From positions 2,344,501 to 2,408,500 of the forward strand of contig NC_090714.1 in NCBI RefSeq assembly GCF_040954835.1: a stretch of 64,000 nucleotides of DNA, in the 5' to 3' direction. How positions within the stretch are numbered: the first letter of the stretch is position 1; each line of letters starts with the position of its first letter. The notes below the pieces were generated by a model. That model was not told the DNA's origin and searched no databases. It worked only from the letters and a program-made list of their open reading frames with translations. The translations under genes were made by a program, and so were the position numbers. This document shows, one piece after another, positions 38,671 to 52,431 of this stretch. This DNA comes from Lepisosteus oculatus (Eukaryota; Chordata; Actinopteri; Semionotiformes; Lepisosteidae).

Positions 38671-40240
38671 TAATGCATGTAATATTTTAAAGTGACTGTA
38701 GGGTATTTTTTTCATCCTCGGCAGACTGTACATCAACCATTGAGTTCAGCTTTGTGAACTAGGAACTAACTGCATGTGGTTAATAGATGGAATAATAGAA
38801 ATGGGTTGGTACACCCTGATTTAACATGCATCATGTTATAATAGATTGTACTGTACTATAGTGTGCCTTTAAAATATAATCAGCAACATGGCCCCTGTTA
38901 CAGCAATGTCTTGTCACATAAGTGTACTCAACCTCTTCAGCTCTTCCTGAAAGCATGGGCAGGTGAGGACAGGTCAGGAGAGGTCTAGCTGGAGCAGGAC
39001 ATGAGATCTGAACCACGGGCCAATGAACGATGGCTCCTCTGATGTTCTAACGATGCAGTGCTGTAATCTTATAGCCAGTCGGACCACTCGGGAGCCCCCC
39101 TCTGGAATGTGGTACGGCAATGGTATATTCACAATCAAGCCCCCCTCTGGAATGTGGTGCGGCAATGGTATATTCACAATCAATCCGGCGAAATCACACC
39201 CAAAACAAAAGCACCACTTGTGAATCTTTTGCCTATGTAAGATGAGATGATTGAAACAATAGCTAACATTACTTAAAATATCCGTCAGGTGTGTTCTGTA
39301 AGTTCATATGTGAGTATCTATCAAGGCACCCATCAAAGATGGTGATTTCCCTATGATCAAGTACAGTACATATACACACATGTGCTCGTCATCCACGGGC
39401 AAACTGGCTGAAGGGATGATTTCTCTTGAATTCTGGCGGTATGGCCTGCCACTCCTCCAGGACAAGGATATATGATGGAAAATTACCCTCATGCTGAAGA
39501 AATCGCCACTGCCCTGAAACCGTCAAAACCCCAAAAGCTTTTGGTTAATGGAATCCTTGGGCATACCTTAGACACTTTTACTTTTTAAACACAAAAAGAC
39601 ATATTTACTCTTTTCATAACATTTTAATAATTAAAATGTTAAATTTAAATTTCTCTAAAGGTCATTAAAGTTCTACAGTTTGATCAGGCACCATGTCCGA
39701 ATGCAAAAAGCACGATAGTTGCAAAGAGCACAAAAAGTGGCGTAATTGTAACAGATGTTTTAAATGTTTCTGGCTCCAGCTGGTCCCATACTTGTTTATG
39801 AGCTGGATTCCGCCGAAGAAATAACTGCTGACTGGAATGTCGCCAGTCTTAGAAAAACAGACTCTCTCCTTCCACCTAGTGGCTACTTAAAAAACTGAAT
39901 GAGGGGACGTCTTGCTCAAAAATAGACGGATTTGTAGAGCGCTTTCTGTACAAATCAAAGCAGATGCTTTGAAATGAAATGCTCCCAAAACCACAGTACT
40001 TCTGAATCAGTACTGTGGATTTAGCTGCCAGTTCTTAACGTCTTCCCTTTAATTTAACTAAAACTTATGAATAAACTGACCTTTTAAAGCCATAAATAAT
40101 GCGATGGCTTTAATGAATGGAAAAAAAGACCATTGGCGCAGATAAAAGCCATAACAAGGGATTGTAAATTCTAAATTATCTGTTTTAATTTTTTATTAAT
40201 ACACCAGTGGGTTACAGGTTAAAGGTGTTTAATATACTGT
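38671..40240. other. SUN1-GET4 spacer, left part
   Basis: AT-rich sequence with no credible exon. It contains a two-copy 45-bp tandem repeat at 39094. Apart from the candidate frame at 40250 further right, nothing else is recognised. Confidence 0.5.
39094..39183. repeat. 45-bp tandem duplication, two copies
   Basis: The unit begins GCCCCCCTCTGGAATGTGGT and ends TATATTCACAATCAA. Copy 1 is 39094-39138 and copy 2 is 39139-39183, differing at one base (GGTACGG versus GGTGCGG). Because 45 is a multiple of 3, open frames run through it on both strands, but these look accidental. The near identity suggests a recent duplication. Confidence 0.9.
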
Positions 40241-40249
40241 ATGTGACGA

Positions 40250-40613
40250 TATAAAAAAGCAGCCCTGTCTGCAAGCTTCATCCTGCAGAGAAAGACATGG
40301 AATATCTCATATTTAGGGCTATATTGTGGATCCTATTCCTACTCGGTGTGAAAAAGCAATAGATGCAATGCCAATTCTCGCACACCATAATGTACTAAAT
40401 GAACATTTGAACAGAATCAAATCTCTTTTGCTGACTGCTAATACCAGTAAGCCAATAACAAGGCCTTCTTTTGTGCTAATAAATATTGCGGTTTGTAACA
40501 AACTAGTGAGACTCGTATTAAATTACGAGAAGCCAAATACTGCTACTGTGACTCAATACGATCCATGCAGGTCTTTTCTGTCTCTTTATGTTGGAATGAG
40601 CTCATTGCCAGAG
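40250..40613 (+). pseudogene. Candidate secreted-protein exon or frameshifted gene copy
   Basis: TATAAAA at 40250-40256 is followed 47 bases on by an ATG (40297) that opens MEYLIFRAILWILFLLG, a classic signal-peptide shape. That frame soon stops. A neighbouring frame, shifted by one base, picks up at about the same point and stays open, giving CEKAIDAMPILAHHNVLNEH, LNRIKSLLLTANTSKPITRP, SFVLINIAVCNKLVRLVLNY and on to SSLPEV. It then meets a strong donor, CCAGAG|GTAAGT at 40614. One single-base indel would join leader and body. I do not recognise the family; the PSxxLIxIA stretch faintly recalls transcobalamin/intrinsic factor N-termini. It may be a decayed gene, an exon whose partners lie elsewhere, or chance. 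Confidence 0.35.
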
Positions 40614-41112
40614 GTAAGTCATTGATCTATTTACGCGGCAACTATACGACTCTATTCCTTATTCATATCCTTAAGCTGATAATGCTTTAAAGACATTGAA
40701 AGTCCACTAAAGTCCGTTAGTAACCCTAATCCCTTAGTTTAGGGCAGTGTTGTGCAATTACAAATTATAGTTGTCTTTGCATAAAAATGCACGATAGCTT
40801 AATTCTTTGGGGTTTTGAAGTGTCTTAACATTATGTACAGCTCAACAGTTGAGCAAAAAAAAAATGACTTCAGTTAACGTGAGCATTAGTTGCTCAAGTA
40901 CCAAACCGAAAATGCAAATGGGTTTGAAATTGCTAGGGGCAGAGCGCTACCTTCACACTGGTCGATAATATTTATCGCCCACCTCCCTAACTTTGACCCT
41001 ACACGTGTATCAAGCCTCACTCCCCACTACGGAAGCCCGGGTGTGCCAGTTCCGTTTTGTCGTTTTCTTTTTTGTTGCTGCTGCGATCAGCCCAACCGAC
41101 TGGGAACCGACA

Positions 41113-44100
41113 ATGATGTCTGAGCAGGAGGCTGTGAAATGCTCAAGTGCCCGAAACCGAGGAGGTGTACAGAGGGTAGAAGGCAAACTTCGGGCCAGTG
41201 TGGAAAAGGGGGATTACTATGAAGCCCATCAAATGTATCGTACTTTATTCTTTAGGTAAGTGTCAGCCATGTGCACAAAAAATAAAAAAGTGTTGTAAAA
41301 TACAATACAGACAAGCGTTGAAGGCCTTGGTTTCCAGATCTTTCTTTCAACCTAACAATCCCCTTTATGCTCCTCCTACCTCCCCGTGTGATTGGTTAGT
41401 CGTGGGTGCGGATCCGGTTCTTGAGGTCGGTTCTGATCTCTGATTGGGCGAGACTCATGTTCATCAACTGATAGCTGTCATCTAGGTTGGTTTTGCAGAC
41501 TAACATTAAGGAAGGGAAAGGGCTTTTTTTTTTAAGTCAACGCTACTATTTTGTATTATCATCCCGCAGTCACAAATTATATTTTTAAATCGCAGGCACG
41601 CTATTGTTGTTGTTTCCTTCGTTTTGAACCTTGTGGTTTGGTCGGTTGTGTAGTGATCTCGGAATTGCGACCGACACACAAGTCTCCAGCAGAGAGAGAT
41701 AAAGACCCCCCAGCAGCAAAGTAAACCGCAAAAGACATAAAAAATAATAAACGAGGAAAACGGAGGAGAATAGATCTATAAATATTAAGATCAGCGGGCA
41801 AAACTAAAAGAAAAACCGTATGCTGACAAGCTGCAGATTGCGATGCAGAAGCAACACTGTAATCCCGTTGTGCTCGGTCTAATACAGGGAGTATTGATGT
41901 ATTCAGTGTAACTGATTCTTCTGACACATTAAAACACCGAAAACAGAGCCCCCTTTTCTGAGTGCTCATCCTAGATTACTGCGGGCACCAACGAGTCACC
42001 TGTGTGCGGTTACTAAAAACGGGCCTACAATATACCAGGGGAATAAGGCATCTAGGCAACAAAAAAAAGTTATAGTTGCAAAGATAAGATATTTAGCAGA
42101 AAATTAAGGATCCAGGTTTGTGACTTTTGTCAAACAGAACGTTAAAACCGAAAGGCTTGTTGTTGTAACGCTGCAAAGGGCTGGATTAGCAAGCCTGAAT
42201 AATTATGTAACTGTATCCTACTGCAATGCTGTGGATCAGGGGTGCCCAGCCAGGGTGCAGAGTCTCAGTCCACTTAGGGTGCCTGCAAGTTATTGATCAG
42301 CTAAGCAACTAATCACTTTCGATAAATAAAGAGATCTCTGGTCATCAAGGGGTGAAGGGCACTCTAAGAGTCTGGTCCCAGATGATCTTTAAATTGCATT
42401 GTGAATCAAATCACTTGCTTATCTGATCACATAGAAATTGCTCCAAGCCTTTAGAAATTGATAACCTATAAAATCTGCTGGTTTGGGGCTCTACGGGACC
42501 AGGGTTGGAGACCATTGTAAGGTGCATCCTGACAGTTCATTAGACTGCTATGATATCTATTCTGTGAAAGGAAAGGGGCTTTTTTCATTGTACACCTTTA
42601 TATATATAACAGTAGTTTACTATAGAGATCAGCATGATTAAGAATTCCAATGTACATGTACATATAGCAGGGAACTCCTCTACTCTACTATAGTAATAGT
42701 ATTTTGCTATATATTAGTAAAATGGCTGTTGTTGTTTTTTTTTAATACAGCCATGCAGTCTGTATGATGATTTCAATGTTGGTTGCCTAAGAATAAGTGC
42801 TCAAGAATATTGGACTCAATATTTGTCACGCTAATTGGAAACTTAATTTTAACCCTGCTGATTAGGACGTCCTTCGTATTTTCACTAGTTTGGCTGACAG
42901 AGTTGGCAATTAATGTGAATCTTTATCCTACAGAAGCTGTGAGATTCACCTCCTGCTGGTGCGTGTGTTTGGTGGTTTTGTGTGGTTTTGAACAGGTGGT
43001 CTGTGAATCTTGACTGCCTTAGGTAACCTAGTCTAATGGTGAATTCCTGTCATAATTACTGATGTTCGTCGTTCTGGAAGTTCTCCAACAAATGCAAAAG
43101 TATACATCTGCTCGATTATGTAGGTTAAGATCAGACCAAAAAAATGTGCTCGTCTACAATAACGGGCAGAAGGACAGCATAATTAACATCATTTTCCATC
43201 AATTCAGATTGCATTATGGTTTTAGATTAAGGTTAGTGGTAATTGTTTAACAGACTAGCACTCACAGAAATGTTTTCTAGGAGTTAATCTTTTTGCCTAA
43301 TGTGTCCTTATCTGTCTGCTTTTAGTTTTTGGTCCAAATTGTAATCGGAGCAATGTAGTATTTGTATTCTGCACATTAAGTCATTGCAGAGTGTGGGGAA
43401 GAAGAGCAATTAAAAAAATCTGTAATGTACACAATCTACTAAACTCTCTACAGGTTGGGCTAGGCTAAAAAATGGAGAACATAATGACAGGACTGGCGTA
43501 CTCCACATCCTCAAGCTTCATGAACGAATGCTTCTCTGGTTGTTACTTAAAACTCTGGAGGGCAGAGCCCTGGGCTTGGGCACTGGAGGACTCTGTCCAA
43601 TATACGATAACAGTGTCATAGTAATGAGCAACTGACTAAATGTTGACAAATGTTGTCCGTTTACATAAATTGTACATTTAAGACTAAATTATGGTGATTG
43701 GCATCATGTAAATATTTCTGATACACTCATTTTATTTTTCCTCCATGCAGGTATATGTCACAAGGCAAACATGCAGAAGCGAGAGAGCTAATGTATTCAG
43801 GAGCCTTGCTCTTCTTCAGTTATAACCAGGTACTTAGCTACAGAGGTTTGCTCAGTTCTTGTTCATTGCTTTACCTCCTGTAGTATTCTGTCCACCTGCT
43901 GCTTCCCAAGGTGCCAAGCTACACTGTCATTGGTTCTTGATCAGTGTTGTTTTACGGGGCTCTGTATTGACCCTTGGATGACAGACTGAAGAAGAGGTTG
44001 GGGATTGTTGGAAATTGAGGGTAAAGTCAGCTCTAATGTCCCTTAAAATTGGTCCTTACAGGGCAGTGCTTTCTAGTTTTGCAGGGTGGGTCTTAAATTT

Positions 44101-47100
44101 TGTCCCAGTGTCTTTAACTGAGGAGTCTCAACATAAATCCAGCCCCTAGAGGACTGAAGGGCACTTGATCCCAGATGAGCTGTAAATTGAAATTGTTCCA
44201 AGTCTTGGAAATGATTTAACAGTGACCTAATAAGGGTAGCATTTTCCAAAAGAAATGTGTTTTTAACCTCTATGCATGTAAATTGTGGAATTTAAAGTAA
44301 TTATTTTGATGCAAAGTCTCTTATGATAGCTGAATTTGTGTCAACGAGTGGGAAGATAGGAGATGGTAAAACAGTGGGTTACTGCTTCATGCCATTCTGA
44401 AGGAACTGAGTTTGGCCGCAGTGCAGGTGCAAATATGAGCAGTTTATACCATCTGCGTGGTCCCAGGCTCCTCGGAATAAAATGGCTCACTGCTGCAGAG
44501 GATCCTCCAACCAGTTGTAATTTTTCATTGTGTTCTGGAGCTGCGGGGGTAGCAGATTTCCAGGAAGATCATGCAGTTGTATTTCTTTATTTCCATCCAC
44601 AGCAAAACAGCGCAGCAGACCTCTCAATGCTGGTGTTGGAATCACTGGAAAAATCAGACACAAAGGTAGCAGATGAAATTTTAGGTGAGTGGAGCTAGTT
44701 CTGTCTGACTTCTTAAATTATCTGAAATTAAGAATCCCAGTATGTTTTGTATTCAAGCATAGAACATATTTGTTTATTATCAGTGTAAGACTTTCACTGG
44801 CATCTTGACGTTTTTTCCCCTGATGAACAGTTAACATGGTCTTCACTGTCTGTATAACTGTCTGACAGTACTGTTGCCACACAGTAGCCGGATCTGGTCA
44901 GACCTCTGGGGACAAGCAGGCACTGTGGTGGGAGACTGCTGAGGAAAACTTTGTTGTTGCTCTAAGAGGTGTTGGTAAACCTAGAGTAGGGTTGTTAACC
45001 CCCATGTTCTGACTAAATTAGACTCTGATTTGCACAGTCTTGCATACCTGATTGGTCAGGAAGGATGAAAGCTTGGTTTAAGAGTACCAGCCAGCCACGT
45101 TTTCAGTGTGGCAAGAATTAACCAGAGAGGCAATAAAGGTTGAAGCCAGGAGGGCTGTGTGGCAAAGGTACAGAATGGCCTGACTGTAGTCTTCATTATT
45201 CTCATACTGCGTGAGCCTGCGAGGAATGTAGACCGACACAATGAGCTGACAGGGTCAGCAGCTAATTTTTCCCAATCATAGCAATGCAATATAATAATTA
45301 CAAAAATGAGTTTCAGGATGTAGCGGTTTCCCCGCCGGACACTGGCATAACATTGTGTTGGCTTTGCAGAGCACTTGGCGAAGCTGTTCAGCCTGATGGA
45401 CCCGAACTCCCCAGAGCGAGTGGCGTTCGTGTCCAGAGCCCTGAAGTGGTCCAGCGGCGGGTCTGGCAAGCTGGGGCACCCCAGGCTGCACCAGCTGCTC
45501 GCTGTCACGCTGTGGAAAGGTAGTGCCAAGACACAGCCCGGACGCCGGCTTCTGACAGAGACATCCTCTTCCAGATTTCAGTAGGCTGTAAAGGCACAGG
45601 CTTTATAGCAGCCAGAAAGCACTTTATTGAAGAAGGTTTTGCATAACATGTACAATAATACTTTTCTGAATTCACTACCCAAATGATCATGTATGCAGGT
45701 CATGTCTTAAGTGGAATTCACTGTACTGCTGCTATTGTCAGAATTCTTTGAAAATTATTTAAAGGTCATAAAGAATCCATTTGTGATTGCATTTTGCCTA
45801 GACCTCATTCACAGCTTCATTACTTTGCAGTCCTTTCTTTGAAAGAAATACCAGTTAAAGATGGTATTTATTTCCATTTCTAACTGAAATTTCAGAGGCC
45901 AATATTTAAAAAGGATATTGCATCACGACCCAACCACAGCTTGATCACAATGATCTAAATGGCATTATCAGGTGTTACAGCATTAAAGAAATAACACTGT
46001 CATTTTTCTTCACAGTGGCTTCGCAAGCCACCCAGAACACGTACGGTCTCTGTCGTTGCTTTTTTCCCCCATTTCTTAATTGTTCCGTCTGAATCGGCAT
46101 TCCCAACCGGCAGCTACCGTACGATATAAATACCAGTCTTGGGGTTTATGCGTTTTGTTTTTCTGCGCAGAACAAAACTACAGCGAATCCCGCTACCACT
46201 TCCTGCACTCCTCTGACGGCGAGGGCTGTGCCAAGATGCTGGTGGAGTACTCGGCGTCGCGGGGGTATCGCAGCGAGGTGGACATGTTCGTGGCCCAGGC
46301 CGTCTTACAGTGAGCTCCTCCCCCGAGCCCCGTCATCCGCGCCGCCGTGGCGTCAGGACTGGAGATCCGTCGGGTTTAATTGACTTCTGAACCCGAAGTG
46401 GGAAACTGCTTTCTCCTCAGGCCTGCCTTCACCGTGGATTAGGGTCTTATCAGTAATTCAGAGGAATGGCTTAAGTCTCGAATTGCATTGGTAGCACAGT
46501 GTCAAGCAGGAGATACTTTGTTCAGTAAGATATCCGACAGTATTTACTGGAGGTTTTATACACCTGCGTCAATCTTAAGTATTTTTTACATGTAATGAAA
46601 TGCGAAAAGCTAAATGGGAAAAAGTCAAATAAAATAAAGCAGGTACTTTGTTGGCAGTAAATTTAAAGTGGGTATAGAGTGGGAATCTGACATTTTGGTA
46701 GTACCATGCAGAGCTTAGATATGGAACATGCTAAAGAACATCTTTACCTTTACAAAAATGGCTGTTTGCTCTTATTACACTGCTATAGAAGTGAATGTTC
46801 TGTTTTTTTGTACCCCCCAGGTTTTTGTGTTTAAAAAATAAAAGCAGCGCCTCAGTGGTCTTCACCACATACACACAGAAACACCCTTCAATAGAGAGGG
46901 GCCCTCCCTTTGTACAGCCCTTGTTAAATTTCATCTGGTTCCTGTTACTCGCAGTGGATGGGTAAGTCCACTCTGACATGAGCCCTCTTTTACAATAATA
47001 TAAAACATGAGACCACTAATGTAATCTGCTTCTTATACTGTATGCCAGATATGAATCCCCCTACAGAAGCAGCGGCGAATTTTGGAAGAGCTGTTTGGGT

Positions 47101-49030
47101 TTGCAGTTTGCTTTCGTTGTCTTCTCTGTTAAGAATCAACTGTTTTCAGAGCGGTCACTGCAGCACATCAGTCTTGCATCTGAACATAAAAGACCCTAAA
47201 CTTATGGCATATTGTCTCACAGTGAATGCTGATTCTCACTGGGGGTGAAAGTCGGTTGTAGAATTGTAGTGTATGAAGATTGATTTGATATCATTTACAT
47301 TGAAAAAGCTTGTGTTCTGTCTCTGTTCCAGGGGTAAGCTAACCGTTTTTACAGTGTTATGTGAACAGTATCAGCCATCATTGAAAAGGGATCCTATGTA
47401 CAATGAGGTATGGCACTGGATTTTTTGGCTATGATTCCTGAAAAACATGTATATTGCTTTCAGTTATTTAAAATCACCATTGTTATGATTTATGCAGTAT
47501 ATATCATTATTACATGATGCCTAATGAGACAACTGAATGGTATGCTATTAGAATAAAAAAGGTGAAGGATATTCTAAATTGCTAAACACTCACATTTAAG
47601 ATAAACAGGTTAGAAAAGTAAATTAGCAAACCTTATATACAGTATGTAAGAGGGTGATCTTTATACTATTTTGTATAAAAATGTAAATAAAAAGACTGCT
47701 TATGGCACAATTCAAAATAATAATATAAATATAACTTCAGGTACCAGTTGGGTTGTAATCGCTTGTGTGGCATATACATCCATGAAATACTAATTCTAAA
47801 CTTTTTACAAGACAAACATCTACAAGCAAAGTACAGTGCTGTTTTGAAATAAATCTACAGAAGTCTATAACGTAATATATAATATACTTTTTTTATTTTC
47901 TCACATATAAAAGCTCATTTAAATGATGTTTCTTAAGGATTCACTGCCACCCGGTACTTGCTTTAAAATCTGGTCGATTTCCACAGTGAGTTTTACATTT
48001 CTCTGTCTTTGCTCACAGTATTGAACCAGAATGGAATGACTGCTTGCCATTCCTGCACAGTCAAGGAATTAAATCAGTTTAATTGTCTTTATCCCTGGAT
48101 TTTGTGTTGACTTGAACAGCCATCTTTGGCATCAAACATCAGTGGGAAGCATTTTACAATCCATATCACGCTGTAACTGGGCAAAACAGCAGTTCCAATT
48201 AATAACATGCTGTTTTTGACAACTGAATAACTTTATTTTGTTTTTGAATTCCTTGCCTTTATTACAGTATCTTGACCGAATAGGACAGCTCTTCTTCGGA
48301 GTTCCTCCCAAGCAGTCGTCATCATATGGTGGATTGTTAGGTAAGGGAGTCCCTCTGTAGAATGGGATTTGGGGATGCGCTAGGTAGAGGTGGTGAGGAA
48401 ACATTTAACTTTGTTCATTTTCTCAAACTTTATAAAACAGTTTGTATATTGCATGTGCAAATAATCCATATAATCAAAAAAAAGAATCTCATTACTGGTA
48501 CTGTAACATTATGTGCTTGTGTTAGTTTCCTTTGTCATAAAATTATTGTTTGGTTTCAGTTTTTCACATGACAGCTTGAATAGTCCTTTTAGGTTACAGT
48601 ATGATGAAGAAAAAAAGGGACAACAGATCCAAATGTTAACTTTCAAAGAAAAGGCAGTTATACAGTTGTCATTCTTTGTGCAGAGCCATTGATATTAGCA
48701 CGCTTTAGTCATTTTTTATTAGTTTAAGTTTAAGATTCTCACGTTTGTTTTCCCTTTAGCGACGATGACTAATTAATGATTGATTACAGCTGATCAATCA
48801 GGGTGGACACTTAATAAATAAACACTGAGGGTCCCAGATATGACAGCCGATAGAGAGTGTATGAAGTCAGAAATGAAATACATTGTGCGACTGACTGAAA
48901 GTCTTGAGTATTGACCTCAAATTCTTCCATTTCCCTTCTTCCAGGTAACCTGCTCAACAGCTTGATGGGGGCTGGAGAGGAGGAAGGGGATGAAGCCCAG
49001 GAGGACAGCAGCCCTATTGAGCTGGACTAA
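41113..49030 (+). CDS. GET4: Golgi to ER traffic protein 4 (TRC35; BAG6 complex subunit)
   Basis: GET4 is a cytosolic alpha-solenoid (TPR-like) protein. It bridges BAG6-UBL4A to the ATPase TRC40/GET3 in delivery of tail-anchored proteins to the ER. Nine exons: 41113-41255, 43751-43829, 44603-44684, 45370-45519, 46171-46309, 46821-46961, 47332-47407, 48268-48340 and 48945-49030, giving 969 bases (322 aa; human 327). All junctions are GT-AG and phases agree. Recognisable blocks are [151 protein letters not shown] and the ending SSPIELD. Two ATGs open the frame (41113 and 41116). The N-terminus is shorter than in mammals, lacking the Ala-rich lead. No breaks are seen. Confidence 0.96.
42232..42520. 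repeat. Dispersed repeat in GET4 intron 1
   Basis: The stretch begins GGATCAGGGGTGCCCAGCC and ends with CTCTACGGGACCAGGGTTGG, the familiar two-ended 'accagggttgg' repeat of fish. Its inner part (GAAGGGCACT...TGGTCCCAGATGATCTTTAA...ATTGCTCCAAG) recurs at 44120-44240 in the next intron as GAAGGGCACTTGATCCCAGATGAGCTGTAA...ATTGTTCCAAG. These are two copies of one family. Confidence 0.6.
44120..44240. repeat. Second copy of the GET4-intron repeat (partial)
   Basis: The shared block includes GGACTGAAGGGCACTTGATCC, CAGATGAGCTGTAAATTG and TTGTTCCAAGTC, matching the inner part of 42232-42520 in the same orientation. The flanking ends are lost. Confidence 0.55.
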
Positions 49031-49510
49031 AGCAGGGCTGTGCTGGAGGGGTTAAGGCTGCATGGATCAGACAGGTTACTCTAATAAAAACAAGGCCATT
49101 CCAGGCTGGCTTCACTGCATCTGGAAGAAAGGACTGGTGTTTTTGTTTTTTTAGCTTGTGGGCTTGAATGACTGGCAGTTAGTGTATCTGGGACTTGGAC
49201 ACCTGACATGAGAGGAAAACTGCATAAATAAAAAATCATCGGGGGGAGATGTTGGTGGTGGGTCTCCCTTCACAATCTGGAAAAAAAAAATTGTCGGTTT
49301 ATGTTATTTTGCGTGTGGAAGAGAACACCTGTACACATACAGACCTGACGTTTCTGCAGTTCTATTTTAGGACTGATCTACAGTTGGGGTTTGCTCATAT
49401 GAAAAAGCTTAAATGTTTTTGGAATCCCATAGATCCACAGGCTGATTGTGAAGTCGGCCTTTGTTTTGCAAAAACTATTCTGTTGCAATAAAGAGTTTGG
49501 GTGTGATTGT
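49031..49510 (+). other. GET4: GET4 3' UTR with poly(A) signals
   Basis: Possible signals are AATAAA at 49083-49088 (very close to the stop), an AATAAA in GCATAAATAAAAAATC near 49225, and AATAAA at 49487-49492. The last is followed by a GT-rich stretch, which suits cleavage near 49510. Use of more than one site is possible. Confidence 0.6.
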
Positions 49511-52430
49511 GGTGAAAGTACAATTATCTTGAACTTAGTGGCACTGCTAGATGTTTGGTTACTTTAAAAAAATATATCTTTTTGAGTACGTTTGTTCTGG
49601 TAGATGATCCAGTGAAATGAGGTTTTGAAAAATTCTGACAGCACAGCAGAAATTTCAATACTGATTTGTCTTTATTTATAACTGTTCTTTTAAAATCACT
49701 GTCCTCGTGATGTGAGGAAAAGGTCTGTGTTTTCAACAGATAAATCATTCGTCCTGCTCCTTTAATTTGGAAATGCCGTCTGTTTTTTTCTAAACCCAGC
49801 CAGTTCGTAGTCGGAATTGTGGCTGTAATTCTGCGCTGCTCCGGTATTACACTGTACACTGTACATCCTCCCGACTGGAGGCACGTCTCTTGTAGACACT
49901 GAGGTGGCTGTGTTGCTGGAAGCTGACATGGCCCTCTCCAGCCCCAGCTAACATCCACTCTGACCCATACCTACTGTGCCACAGAAGGCTTGTGAGTTCA
50001 CCCAGGCTTGAGCTGGCAGTGCCTGGGTCGTTGTCCTCCACCTGTGCTCTGAGCAAGCAGCTTTGTTGATCAGGGCCCCAGTGACAAAGAAAAACTATTT
50101 AGTTCACATTCATCAATGACGTTGCTTAGCAGTGATGTTTCTTTATCCAACACGTTTCTGCACTTTCATTTTACATGCTGATCTCTGACACCTGAATGAT
50201 AATTCACATGTATAATTCATTCATGTAGGCTACAAAACTGGCAGTACTTTTTAGTCTATAAGATGTGGTAGCCTTATACTGTATATGTTAGGTGTAAAAT
50301 ACTGCCAAAACTTTTGGTTTGAAATCAAAGGTATATTTTCCTTTTCACTGTTAATGTGTGCATATACTACTCTAAAATCTATTTGTATAAAAGCACTGGG
50401 GCCAGGATTTTCACACTGGTAAAATTATTAGAAAACTCCATTACACGCATTATTTTGATTTGTCATGCATGGCATCCAATCACTGAAAGCTGACATCTTG
50501 AAAGATTATAAAGAAAATACATTTTATTAACTGGACAGTTCTGTTCATGACTCCATTATGTCACACTTGACATCAGTTTTAAAACCATATGAGAAAAGCC
50601 TCCTTTAACTACAAATAGAAGTTTAAATGTGTAACATTATTGAAAAGCATAATAAATCATAAAGATACAGGTATCTAGGATATCTGTACAGCGTTTTGAA
50701 CACATTTGAGTGACTAACAGTATGTGCAGGATCCTACTAATGACTTTCTAACTTCCTTGCAAATTAATTGAAATTGGTTAGGGTCATTTGGATTATTGAT
50801 TTTTCTTTAGATCAAGTATCTTACTGGCATTCCTTTTGAGAAGAAATCATTTGAAAGCTTTATTTTTTAATGGAACCTGAGTTTGAGGAGTTGTACAGTA
50901 AGTTTAAGTATGTCATAGAGTTGCAATGCATCAAACACAAGTTGCATTCAATGTTGAATGTTCTAATATCCTGTGTGGTGTTGGAAAAATCGAAGGCCCC
51001 TTTCTGATCGCAGTGTTATATTGACTTAAAACACCCAAGCCTGCCAAAAGACACACCAGAGTTGTTTAAAAATGATCCCGAAAATAATCTGTTCCCAAAT
51101 CTACGCGTTGCGATGAGTTTAATGACCATTTTTGTTGAAAAGGTGGCCCTTTTTGAGCCATGTCTGCGACCAAGCGTTCACAATGTCTAGAACACGAAAT
51201 CGGCTCTGGCCCTGCCGACAGCACTGTCCTCTGCAGGGAGCCCTGAGCTGAAGAATCTCCCATTCTTACTGTGACAGTATCACTGACGTCGAGCCTTGAC
51301 AGGCTGTTACTACATGTTTGCATTTAAGGACGGCAAACTTTTTTTTTTTCAACTATTGAAAACACTACATCGCATTCTAGTCACTGGAAACAAACAATAA
51401 ACTATTTCGTTTCACCCTCTCGCCTCCCCCAAGGTGCCAGTGACATACGCTCCAATAATTGGTGTCAAATCAAATATTTCTTTTACTGCTGCGTAGGCGT
51501 TAAGATAGAGTGTTTGACCATTTTAAAGGATAACTGGGCTACTCCTGTCTGATAGTGTGCTCCTTTTTTGATAGTGTCAAGCCATCTTCTAGCCAGTTGG
51601 AACATTGTTTTCTAAACAGGACGTACTCCAGTTTAATGCTGTACCCCCAAAAAGTGAAATACGTACCTTATGGAGAGATTTCAAATAATTGTCTGTTTTG
51701 TGTGCTTCCTTATCCAGTGTCATATTTGCGAATCATCATGTCATCATGCAGTAGTTTCGAAGATACATGTGCCAGTGCATGTGTGATGAGCAATACAGTC
51801 AAGTGTCTGACTGCTATGAGACATCGATACTCCGCATCACCTGTTGTCTGGTGGCTTCAGCCATAGCTTTTCCTGCTGATCTTTAAGAGAATCAAATACA
51901 TACCCTGTGAGTGTGTACTGTAGAATGTCAGACTTAAGTTCTGTTTCAGTTTTCCCTGAATATGATCTTTATTTGGCCCTACACCTTGCAGCTATTTTTT
52001 TGCTTTCAGAAGACACCGTGATTAAACAATATATACTTTTTTGGTTTTTCCAAGAGGAATTGTTCTTTTTTCTTAAACACTAGTTAATGAACTTACTCTG
52101 TAAAGCAGACCATCGTATTTTTGAACATGGACTAGGCTTAAATTATTTTTTAATCTGCTGTAATACCAACCAGTGTGTGGCGTGAACAGGTGACAGGAAA
52201 TCTTTTATATGTTTTCAAAAGCAGTGTTCATATTTATAACTGGCTTACGTTTAAATCCATTTTTTTTGTTGTTTAATATTCTATTAAACTCCTATTTTGT
52301 CTAAACTGTCAAAAGATTTTTTTCGTGCTTATGTTTTATACACGTGCTGCAAAATTGAGAGCCTTAGAAAAGGAAAATAAAGATGGAAATGTGACTTTTC
52401 TGAGGATTATCATTTCATTACATCCATCCA
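49511..52430. other. GET4-lipocalin spacer, left part
   Basis: About 2.9 kb of AT-rich sequence with no exon that I can support on either strand and no repeat I recognise. Short open frames here lack splice context and protein-like composition. Confidence 0.5.
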
Positions 52431-52431
52431 T

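Noticed and set aside
40993-41112. In-frame extension upstream of the GET4 ATG
   Set aside because: The frame is open, but the upstream residues do not look like GET4 N-termini and the run of Phe/Cys comes from T-rich DNA. The tandem ATGs at 41113 and 41116 suit the family.
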